From Roseateles violae (lineage in GTDB: Bacteria; Pseudomonadota; Gammaproteobacteria; Burkholderiales; Burkholderiaceae_C), in NCBI RefSeq assembly GCF_030410485.1, contig NZ_JAUHHC010000003.1, positions 496,001-560,000 on the forward strand: DNA of 64,000 bases, written 5' to 3'. Shown here one piece after another: positions 25,104-32,140 of the stretch. Every line of letters starts with the position of its first letter. Position 1 is the first letter of the stretch. Under the pieces are notes generated by a model, which was not told the origin of the DNA, did not search any database, and saw only the letters and a program-made list of their open reading frames with translations. Made by a program: the position numbers and the translations under genes.

Positions 25104-26477
25104 ATGATGGATGCGAAAAAGGCTCTGGCGCGAGCCGAAGCCTTTGCTGCGCGGCATCCGCGCGCGCTGACGGCGACCGTGGTCGGTCTGCTGAGCGGCT
25201 TCGCCGTGACCGCCTTCGGTATCGCGCCGCTGGCCCCGAATGCCGAGGACCTGCCCCAGCATCTGCTGGCCGAGCCGGTGCAGACCAACGATCTGGAGGC
25301 GCAGCTGGCCGCGCTGGCCGCCCACAAGATCGGCCTCAGCCGCAACGATCTGACCCGTAGCAGCGACACCGCCGATTCGCTGCTCAAGCGCATGGGTGCG
25401 TTCGATCCGGACGCGGCGCAGTTCCTGCGCAGCGACCCGCTGGCGCGCCGCATCCTGCAGGGTCGCGTCGGCAAGATGGTGCAGCTGAGCGCCGACGCTT
25501 CGGGCCAGGTGCAGTCCATCGTCGTGCGCTTCCCGGCCGAGAAGGCCGAGCAGCAGGCCACGCATTTCTCGCGCCTGAGCATAGCGCGCGGCGCCGACGC
25601 CACCTTCAGCGCCACGATCGAGACGGCGCCGCTGCAGCCGCAGGTGCGCCTGGGCAGCGGCACGATCCGCAGCTCGCTGTTCGCCGCCACCGATGAGGCC
25701 AATATCCCCGATGCGATCGCCTCGCAGATGGCCGATATGTTCTCCGGCGACATCGACTTCCACCGCGAGCTGCGCAAGGGCGACCGCTTTTCGCTGGTCT
25801 ACGAGACGATGACGGCCGACGGCGAGCCGATCAACTGGGACAGCGGCGGCGGCCGCGTGCTGGCCGGCCAGTTCGTCAACAACGGTAAAAGCTACCAGTC
25901 GGTCTGGTTCCGCGACCAGGCGACCGGCAAGAGCAGCTTCTACGGCTTCGACGGCCAGAGCAAGCGCCGCGCCTTCCTGGCCAGCCCGATGGAGTTCTCG
26001 CGCATCACCTCGGGCTTCGCGATGCGCTTCCACCCGATCCTGCAGACCTGGCGCGCGCACCAGGGCGTCGACTACGGCGCGCCCAGCGGCACCGCGGTGC
26101 GCAGCGTCGGCGACGGCAGCGTCGACTTCGCCGGCTGGCAGAACGGCTTTGGCAACGTGATCAAGGTTCGCCACAGCGGCGAGCGCGAGACCGTCTATGC
26201 GCATCTGAGCCGCATCGACGTCAAGAAGGGCCAGCGCATCGAGCAGGGCCAGAAGATCGGCGCCGTCGGCGCCACCGGCTGGGCCACCGGCCCGCATCTG
26301 CACTTTGAATTCCGCGTCGCCGGCCGCCAGCAGGATCCGCGCGTGATCGCCCGCGCGTCCGACGCGATCACCCTGCCGAACTACGCCCGCAACCAGTTCC
26401 AGCAACTGGTCGCGCGGGTGCAGACGCAGCTGGCGGTGGCCGAATCGATGGAAGGCGGCGTCAGCAGCGCCGACTGA
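25104..26477 (+). CDS. M23 family murein DD-endopeptidase (MepM-like)
   Basis: Envelope metallopeptidase that should cut peptide cross-links in peptidoglycan. About 457 residues: a membrane anchor near residues 20-42 (LTATVVGLLSGFAVTAFGIAP), a linker, an OapA/CsgB-like middle region with FHRELRKGDRFSLVYE, and the LytM domain with metal ligands in RAHQGVDYG and GPHLHFEFR. All four zinc-site residues of the LytM core look intact. The start is unsure: ATG 25104, ATG 25107, or a TTG at 25056. anmK follows after ten bases, so the two cell-wall genes are probably co-transcribed. Confidence 0.9.
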   Translation: MMDAKKALARAEAFAARHPRALTATVVGLLSGFAVTAFGIAPLAPNAEDLPQHLLAEPVQTNDLEAQLAALAAHKIGLSRNDLTRSSDTADSLLKRMGAFDPDAAQFLRSDPLARRILQGRVGKMVQLSADASGQVQSIVVRFPAEKAEQQATHFSRLSIARGADATFSATIETAPLQPQVRLGSGTIRSSLFAATDEANIPDAIASQMADMFSGDIDFHRELRKGDRFSLVYETMTADGEPINWDSGGGRVLAGQFVNNGKSYQSVWFRDQATGKSSFYGFDGQSKRRAFLASPMEFSRITSGFAMRFHPILQTWRAHQGVDYGAPSGTAVRSVGDGSVDFAGWQNGFGNVIKVRHSGERETVYAHLSRIDVKKGQRIEQGQKIGAVGATGWATGPHLHFEFRVAGRQQDPRVIARASDAITLPNYARNQFQQLVARVQTQLAVAESMEGGVSSAD

Positions 26478-26487
26478 GCCGGGCCCG

Positions 26488-27597
26488 ATGGGCAACGACG
26501 CTCCGCTTTATATCGGGTTGATGTCCGGCACCTCGCTGGATGGCATCGATGCCGTGCTGGCGCGCTTCCCGGCCGATGCGCCGATGCAGTTGCTCGGCCA
26601 TTACCACCACCCCTTCCCCGCCGCGCTGCGCGCGGAATTGCTGGCGTTGAACCAGCCCGGCGACAACGAGATCCACCGCGCCGCGCTGGCCGCCAATGGC
26701 GTCGCGCGCTGCTATGCCGAACTGGTCGACGAGTTGCTGCAAGCCACCGGCCGGGCGGCCGCCGATATCGCCGCGCTGGGCGCCCACGGCCAGACGGTGC
26801 GGCACCGGCCCGGCGAATTCGACGGCCGTGGCTACACCACGCAATTGCTCAATGGCGCCCTGCTGGCCGAGCTGAGCGGCATCGCGACGATCTGCGATCT
26901 GCGCAGCCGCGACGTCGCGGCCGGCGGCCAGGGCGCACCGCTGGTGCCGGCCTTTCACCGCGCGCTGTTCGGCCGCCCCGGCCTGGCGAGCGCCGTGCTC
27001 AATATCGGCGGCATCAGCAATATCAGCCTGCTGAATGCCGACGGCTCGACCCTGGGTCATGACTGCGGCCCCGGCAACTGCCTGATGGATCTGTGGATCG
27101 CCGAGCACTTGGGCCGGCCCTTCGACGCCGGCGGTGCCTGGGCGGCCAGCGGACGGGTCCTGCCCGAACTACTGGCGGCGATGCTGGCCGAGCCCTATTT
27201 CGCGCTGCCGCCGCCGCGCAGCACCGGTCGCGATCTCTTCAATCGCGCCTGGCTGCAGCGCCATCTCGGCGACGGTCGCTTCCGGCCCGAGGACGTGCAG
27301 GCCAGCCTGCTGGAGCTGAGCGCGCGCAGCATTGCCGGCGAGATCCCGGCCGGCATGCCCGAGCTGCTGGTCTGCGGCGGCGGCGCGTTGAACGCGCGGC
27401 TGATGCAGCGCCTGGCCGAGTTGCTGCCGGCGACGACGGTCATGGCCAGCGATGCGCGCGGCCTGCCGGCCATGCAGGTGGAGGCGGCCGCCTTCGCCTG
27501 GCTGGCGATGCGCTTCCGTCAGGGATTGACCGGCAACCTGCCCGAGGTCACCGGCGCGGCCGGGCCGCGCTTGCTGGGCGCGCTCTACCCGGCCTGA
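26488..27597 (+). CDS. anmK: Anhydro-N-acetylmuramic acid kinase
   Basis: Cytoplasmic kinase of 369 residues that opens and phosphorylates anhydro-MurNAc to MurNAc-6-phosphate in murein recycling. The family start LYIGLMSGTSLDGIDAVLARF is present, followed by ALGAHGQTVRHRPG, the sugar-binding ICDLRSRDVAAGGQGAPLVP and the ATPase-fold LNIGGISNISLL. The C-terminal adenosine motif is LLVCGGGALNARLM. It sits behind an endopeptidase, which would supply the fragments that this pathway recycles. Confidence 0.95.
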   Translation: MGNDAPLYIGLMSGTSLDGIDAVLARFPADAPMQLLGHYHHPFPAALRAELLALNQPGDNEIHRAALAANGVARCYAELVDELLQATGRAAADIAALGAHGQTVRHRPGEFDGRGYTTQLLNGALLAELSGIATICDLRSRDVAAGGQGAPLVPAFHRALFGRPGLASAVLNIGGISNISLLNADGSTLGHDCGPGNCLMDLWIAEHLGRPFDAGGAWAASGRVLPELLAAMLAEPYFALPPPRSTGRDLFNRAWLQRHLGDGRFRPEDVQASLLELSARSIAGEIPAGMPELLVCGGGALNARLMQRLAELLPATTVMASDARGLPAMQVEAAAFAWLAMRFRQGLTGNLPEVTGAAGPRLLGALYPA

Positions 27598-27601
27598 AAC
27601 G

Positions 27602-27629
27602 CAAAAGCCGCCCGAGGGCGGCTTTGTTT
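27602..27629. terminator. Bidirectional terminator between anmK and erpA
   Basis: A perfect 9-bp stem AAAGCCGCC/GGCGGCTTT (27604-27612 with 27617-27625, loop CGAG) lies between two convergent genes. It is followed by GTTT on the plus strand and TTTT on the minus strand. Confidence 0.8.
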
Positions 27630-27648
27630 CGTACGGCAGGCTCGCCGC

Positions 27649-28023
27649 TCAGACCGAGAAGCTCGAACCGCAGCCGCAGGTCGTCGTCGCGTTCGGGTTC
27701 TTGATGACGAACTGCGCGCCCTGCAGGTCTTCCTTGTAGTCGATCTCGGCGCCCATCAGGTATTGCAGGCTCATCGCGTCGATCAGCAAGGTGACGCCAT
27801 TCTTCTGCATCTGCGTGTCGTCGTCGTTGACCGCCTCGTCGAAGGTGAAGCCGTACTGGAAGCCCGAGCAGCCGCCGCCTTGCACGAAGACGCGCAGCTT
27901 GAGATCGGGATTGCCCTCCTCGGCCACCAGATCGCGCACCTTGTCGGCGGCGCTGTCGGTGAAGACCAGCGGCACGGGCATGTCATCGTCGCCGACGGTC
28001 GGGGTTTCGAGAACTGCGCTCAT
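27649..28023 (-). CDS. erpA: Iron-sulfur cluster insertion protein ErpA
   Basis: A-type carrier that delivers Fe-S clusters to target enzymes, 124 residues. The three cluster-binding cysteines are visible: [11 protein letters not shown] near residue 50 and the pair in [14 protein letters not shown] at the C-terminus. The central strand [22 protein letters not shown] is typical. The ATG at 28023 is chosen over a longer frame to 28257 that would read through the rpsI terminator. Confidence 0.94.
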   Translation of the reverse strand: MSAVLETPTVGDDDMPVPLVFTDSAADKVRDLVAEEGNPDLKLRVFVQGGGCSGFQYGFTFDEAVNDDDTQMQKNGVTLLIDAMSLQYLMGAEIDYKEDLQGAQFVIKNPNATTTCGCGSSFSV

Positions 28024-28109
28024 AGTGTTTCCTGATGATTGGCTCTGGCCGCCATTGTCGCCGCAAACGGGAATCGCTGCAGCGACAGGAATATTTGGGG
28101 CCAGGCCGA

Positions 28110-28140
28110 AATGAAACAAGGCCGCTGGAAAGCGGCCTTG
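28110..28140 (-). terminator. Terminator after rplM-rpsI
   Basis: A perfect 10-bp stem CAAGGCCGCT/AGCGGCCTTG (28117-28126 with 28131-28140) is followed on the minus strand by TTTCATTTC. It lies 44 bases after the rpsI stop. The U-run is interrupted, so its strength is uncertain. Confidence 0.7.
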
Positions 28141-28183
28141 TCGCGGCTTGCCATCCGGAGACGGCAAGCGGGTGCAGCGTCGA

Positions 28184-28576
28184 TCAGCGCTTGCTGAACT
28201 GCTTGCGGCGACGGGCGCCGTGCAGACCGACCTTCTTACGCTCGACTTCACGCGCATCGCGCGTGACGAAGCCGGCGCGGCTCAGTTCGGGCTTCAGCGC
28301 TGCGTCGTAGTCGATCAGAGCGCGGGTGATGCCGTGGCGCACCGCGCCGGCCTGACCCGACTCGCCACCACCGTGGACATTGACCTTGACGTCGAAGGCT
28401 TCGCCATTGTTCGTCAGCAGCAGCGGCTGCTTGGCGATCATGATCGAGGTCTGACGGCCGAAGTATTCGGCGATGGTCTTGCCATTGATGGTGATCTGGC
28501 CCGTGCCCTTCTTGATGAAGACGCGAGCGACCGACGACTTGCGACGGCCGGTTCCGTAGTTCCAGTTTCCGATCAT
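28184..28576 (-). CDS. rpsI: 30S ribosomal protein S9
   Basis: Small-subunit protein of 130 residues whose C-terminal tail reaches the ribosomal P site. Family landmarks are [20 protein letters not shown] near the start and the basic tail [15 protein letters not shown], with the invariant terminal KR. It follows rplM by nine bases, the conserved bacterial rplM-rpsI pair, and a terminator lies behind it. Confidence 0.98.
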   Translation of the reverse strand: MIGNWNYGTGRRKSSVARVFIKKGTGQITINGKTIAEYFGRQTSIMIAKQPLLLTNNGEAFDVKVNVHGGGESGQAGAVRHGITRALIDYDAALKPELSRAGFVTRDAREVERKKVGLHGARRRKQFSKR

Positions 28577-28585
28577 CGTCGTTCC

Positions 28586-29014
28586 TTAGATTTCCAGAGC
28601 CTTGGGCTGCTGAGCGGCGTGCGGGTGGGTGTCACCGGCATAGACCTTCAGCTTCTTCACCATGGCGTAACCGAGCGGGCCCTTGGGCAGCATGCCCTTG
28701 ACGGCCTTCTCCAGGGCGCGGCCCGGATGCTTGGCTTGCATGTCTTTGAACTTGGTGGCGTAGATGCCGCCCGGGAAGCCCGAGTGACGGTAGTACACCT
28801 TGTCCGTGGCCTTGTTGCCCGTGACACGCAGCTTGTCGGCGTTGATGATGACGATGAAATCACCGGTGTCGACGTGAGGCGTGTAAATGGCCTTGTGCTT
28901 GCCGCGCAAACGGAGTGCCACTTCGCTGGCAACACGTCCGAGCACCTTGTCGGTGGCGTCAATCACAAACCACTCGTGCGTCACTTCGGCCGGCTTGGCG
29001 CTGAAGGTCTTCAT
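28586..29014 (-). CDS. rplM: 50S ribosomal protein L13
   Basis: Large-subunit early-assembly protein, 142 residues. The start [20 protein letters not shown] is the betaproteobacterial form, and the family motifs [18 protein letters not shown] and [19 protein letters not shown] are present. ATG 29014 is used in preference to the open frame to 29077. It is the first gene of the rplM-rpsI operon, behind a leader of roughly 160 bases that could host autogenous control. Confidence 0.98.
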   Translation of the reverse strand: MKTFSAKPAEVTHEWFVIDATDKVLGRVASEVALRLRGKHKAIYTPHVDTGDFIVIINADKLRVTGNKATDKVYYRHSGFPGGIYATKFKDMQAKHPGRALEKAVKGMLPKGPLGYAMVKKLKVYAGDTHPHAAQQPKALEI

Positions 29015-29178
29015 GAGATTGCTTTCGAATGCCCGATCCAGACTTCTACGGATCAGGCGGTCGGATGGCTGATTCAAAATCCTGCCGGTCCAGTTCGGTG
29101 TCGCTTATTGGATCGCGACCTCTCACGGCAGCCCGGCACGGACTTCTCCCCCGCAGCCAAATACGGGGAAAGCCCGCA

Positions 29179-29207
29179 AGTGTAGCAGCATTGTGGATAA
29201 ATTGGAA
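29179..29207 (-). promoter_or_regulatory. rplM: Candidate promoter of the rplM-rpsI operon
   Basis: On the minus strand TTCCAA (29202-29207) and TACACT (29179-29184) are separated by exactly 17 bases. Transcription would start near 29172, leaving a leader of about 158 bases before rplM. The -10 is good and the -35 is weak. Confidence 0.55.
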
Positions 29208-29295
29208 AGCGCCGCCACCAGACGCCGGCCGCAAGGCCCGGCTCCCAGCTGCGAGCAAGGTAAGATCAGGGTTATTACTTAGTCACTTTGCGCAC

Positions 29296-30027
29296 ATGAA
29301 GCCCCCGTCCCCCGAGTCGCCTGCCGCCACCGACGCTGACGCCGCCGCCCCCACTTGGGCACCGGTTGCCGCCCTGCAGCGCCGCCTCGCCGCCTGGGTG
29401 CCGATCCGCTCGCTGGCGCGCCGACATCGGCGCCGCATCGCCGAGCATCTGCTGAGCCTGTCGGAGCGCGACCGCTATCTGCGCTTCGGCTACCCCGCCA
29501 CCGACGAGCAGATCACCCGCTATGCGATGAACCTGGACTTCGAGCGCGACGAGGTGCTGGGCATCTTCAACCGCCGCCTGCAGTTGCTGGCGATGGCGCA
29601 TCTGGCCTATGCACCGGCGCCGCAACTGCCGGGCAAGCCGGCGATGGCCGAGTTCGGTGTCTCGGTGCTGCAGCGCGGCCGCGGCCGCGGTTTCGGCGCC
29701 CGCCTGTTCGAACGCGCCGCCCTGCATGCGCGCAACCGCGGCATCGACACCCTGTTCATCCACGCGCTGAGCGAGAACGCGCCGATGCTGAAGATCGCCC
29801 GCAATGCCGGCGCCACCGTCGAGCGCGACGGTTCCGAATCGGAAGCCTGGCTGCGCCTGCCGCCGGACACCGTCTCCTCGCATGTCGGCGAGGCGATCGA
29901 GCGTCATATGGCCGAGATGGACTTCCAGTTCAAGCGCCATGTGCGCGTGCTGGGCAGCATCATCGACGGCGTCGCCGAGGTGAAGTCGCAGTACGAAGAA
30001 TCGTCGGGCAAGGCGGCCCGGCAGTAA
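29296..30027 (+). CDS. GNAT family N-acetyltransferase
   Basis: Predicted acetyltransferase of 243 residues. The GNAT core is seen in RYLRFGYPATDEQITRYAM, the strand RLQLLAMAHLAYAP, the acetyl-CoA loop QRGRGRGFGARLFERAALHAR and IDTLFIHALSENAPMLKIARNAGATV. A Pro/Ala-rich, disordered-looking N-terminus of about 25 residues and a C-terminal helical extension of 60 residues flank it. Its substrate is unknown. It diverges from rplM and is followed by a 146-base gap and the DUF2726 gene. Confidence 0.82.
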   Translation: MKPPSPESPAATDADAAAPTWAPVAALQRRLAAWVPIRSLARRHRRRIAEHLLSLSERDRYLRFGYPATDEQITRYAMNLDFERDEVLGIFNRRLQLLAMAHLAYAPAPQLPGKPAMAEFGVSVLQRGRGRGFGARLFERAALHARNRGIDTLFIHALSENAPMLKIARNAGATVERDGSESEAWLRLPPDTVSSHVGEAIERHMAEMDFQFKRHVRVLGSIIDGVAEVKSQYEESSGKAARQ

Positions 30028-30173
30028 GGGTCCCGACGGCACGCGGCTTGCCATCTGAAATCCCCCCGATTCGCGGGTCGCCAGGGGTAGCTACGGAGAG
30101 CGCTGTCCCATTCATACGCTACATTTCCCGCACCGGGCTTGACTTCAGGCGCCTCTTTAACATCCCAAAGGAC

Positions 30174-31013
30174 ATGCAAGCCACCATTCCGTGGATCGTC
30201 GCCTTGGCTGCGGGCCTGTTGGCCCTCGGAGTGCTCGCCTGGGCGCTGCTGCGGCCGGCGCGCGGCAGCAAGCCGCTGCCGACCGAATGGTCGCTGACCG
30301 CACGTCCGGTCTTCAGCGCCGACGAGCGCCGCGTCTACCGCCTGCTGAAGGAGGCGCTGCCCCACCATGTGATCCTGTCCAAGCTGCCGCTGGTGCGTTT
30401 TTGCCAGCCCACCGAGGCCAAGGAGGTGCGCTACTGGTACGAGCTGCTGGGCGCCATCCATGTGAGCTTCGCCATCTGCAGCCCCAACGGCCGCGTGCTG
30501 GCCGCCGTCGATCTGGACAGCGAGCGCAGCGTCTCCGGCCGCAATCTGCAGATCAAGCAATCGGTGCTGGGCGCCTGCCGCGTGCGCTATCTGCGCTGCG
30601 CGATCGACAGCCTGCCCAGCGCGGCCGAGCTGCAGCTGCTGGTGCCCTTCAGCAACAGCAGCCTGCGCGGCCCGCAGCCGGCGCCGATGCCCAGCGCCCG
30701 CCCGGCCGGCCTGAACCATGCGCCGCACCCGGCCCATCCGGCGCGCCCGCTGATCAATAGCAAGACGCCGCGCCGCACCAGCCGCGGCGGCCTGTGGCAG
30801 GACTCGGCCGTCTTCGCCGACTCCTTCTTCGCGCCGGACAGCCGCTTCGACGCGACCGCCAGCCTGGACGGCTCGCGCCGCAGCGGCTTCCACGACAGCC
30901 GCAGCTTCGCCGAGCCCCTGGGTGCCAGCTCGCAATATCCGGACGAGGCGCCCAACGACATCGTCGGCGTCGTCGTCGACTCACCGCGCTACGGCAACCG
31001 CGTGCCACGCTGA
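30174..31013 (+). CDS. Membrane-anchored DUF2726 protein
   Basis: Protein of 279 residues starting at ATG 30174, with AAAGGA directly upstream. It has one N-terminal membrane span (TIPWIVALAAGLLALGVLAW, residues 3-22) and a cytoplasmic DUF2726-like domain (SADERRVYRLLKEALPHHVILSK, then AICSPNGRVLAAVDLDSERS). DUF2726 is related to nuclease-like folds, but its function is not known. The last 130 residues are Pro/His/Ser-rich and look disordered. It ends at a strong terminator before srkA. Confidence 0.72.
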   Translation: MQATIPWIVALAAGLLALGVLAWALLRPARGSKPLPTEWSLTARPVFSADERRVYRLLKEALPHHVILSKLPLVRFCQPTEAKEVRYWYELLGAIHVSFAICSPNGRVLAAVDLDSERSVSGRNLQIKQSVLGACRVRYLRCAIDSLPSAAELQLLVPFSNSSLRGPQPAPMPSARPAGLNHAPHPAHPARPLINSKTPRRTSRGGLWQDSAVFADSFFAPDSRFDATASLDGSRRSGFHDSRSFAEPLGASSQYPDEAPNDIVGVVVDSPRYGNRVPR

Positions 31014-31034
31014 GCAGCAAAACCCCGCATACTG

Positions 31035-31067
31035 CGGCGCCGGATCGAAACGATCCGGCGCCGTTTT
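31035..31067 (+). terminator. Strong rho-independent terminator after the DUF2726 gene
   Basis: A perfect 13-bp stem CGGCGCCGGATCG/CGATCCGGCGCCG (31035-31047 with 31051-31063), a 3-base loop and four T. It lies 22 bases after the stop and 15 bases before srkA, so srkA transcription must start within or very close to it, or come from read-through. Confidence 0.88.
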
Positions 31068-31081
31068 CGCTTTGCCCCCCG

Positions 31082-32140
31082 ATGAACGATCAAGAAGACA
31101 TCAACCGCAGCTTCGGCACGCTGACGCCCGAATTCATGCTGGACGCGCTCGACGCGGCCGGCCTGCATGGCGACGGCCGTCTGCTGCAGCTGAACTCCTA
31201 CGAGAACCGTGTGCTGCAGGTGCACCTGGAGGACGGCCCCGAATTCGGCGGCGTGGCGGTCGCCAAGTTCTACCGCCCCGGCCGCTGGAGCGATGCGCAG
31301 ATCCTCGAGGAGCATCTGTTCGCCGCGCAGCTGGCCGAGGCCGAGGTGCCGGTGGCCGCGCCCTGGCGGCTCGGCGCCAGCACCTTGCGCCACCACGGCG
31401 GCCAGCGCTTCGCCGTCACCGGCCGCCAGGGTGGCCGCGGCCCCGAGCTCGAGGACCCCGAGGTGCTGACCTGGATCGGCCGGCTGCTGGGCCGCATCCA
31501 TGTCGTCGGCCGCCGCCAGCCCTTTGAGCACCGTCTGCGATGGGACAGCGCCAGGCCCGGCAGCGACGCGCGCGACTGGCTGCTGGCGCACGAGGCCATC
31601 CCGCTGGAAATCCGGCAGGCCTGGAGCGAGGTGGCGCAGCGCTGCCTGGACGCGATCCAGCAGGCCTTCGATGCGCTGCCGAATCTGCAGACCCTGCGCC
31701 TGCACGGCGACTGCCATCCCGGCAACATCCTCTGGACGCCCGACAAGGGCCCGCACTTCGTCGACCTCGACGATGCGGTGACGGGACCGGCGATCCAGGA
31801 CCTGTGGATGCTGCTGTCCGGCGACGAGGCCAGCATGCGCCGCCAGCTCGCCTGCGTGCTCGAAGGCTACGAAACGGTGACCGAGTTCGACCGCCGCGAA
31901 CTGACCTTGATCGAGCCGCTGCGCACCTTGCGCATGATCCACCACAGCGCCTGGCTGGCCCGGCGCTGGGGCGATCCGGCGTTCCCGCTGGCCTTCCCCT
32001 GGTTCGGCACGCCGAACTACTGGAGCGACCAGGTCGTCAAGCTGGGCGAGCAGCTAGAAGCGATGCGGACCGAGCCGGCGACACCGAATGTGCCGCCGGA
32101 CGAGGACTACGTCTTCTGGGACGCTACGCCTAACGCCTAG
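31082..32140 (+). CDS. srkA: Stress response kinase A (YihE/SrkA)
   Basis: Cytoplasmic Ser/Thr kinase-like protein of 352 residues of the aminoglycoside phosphotransferase fold. It starts with the SrkA-type FGTLTPEFMLDALDAAGL and LLQLNSYENRVLQV, carries the lysine in VAVAKFYRPGRWSDAQI, the catalytic loop LRLHGDCHPGNILW and the metal site HFVDLDDAVTGP. In E. coli the homologue counteracts stress-induced death; the role here is inferred. It converges on the transglutaminase gene, and the two stops overlap by four bases. Confidence 0.92.
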   Translation: MNDQEDINRSFGTLTPEFMLDALDAAGLHGDGRLLQLNSYENRVLQVHLEDGPEFGGVAVAKFYRPGRWSDAQILEEHLFAAQLAEAEVPVAAPWRLGASTLRHHGGQRFAVTGRQGGRGPELEDPEVLTWIGRLLGRIHVVGRRQPFEHRLRWDSARPGSDARDWLLAHEAIPLEIRQAWSEVAQRCLDAIQQAFDALPNLQTLRLHGDCHPGNILWTPDKGPHFVDLDDAVTGPAIQDLWMLLSGDEASMRRQLACVLEGYETVTEFDRRELTLIEPLRTLRMIHHSAWLARRWGDPAFPLAFPWFGTPNYWSDQVVKLGEQLEAMRTEPATPNVPPDEDYVFWDATPNA

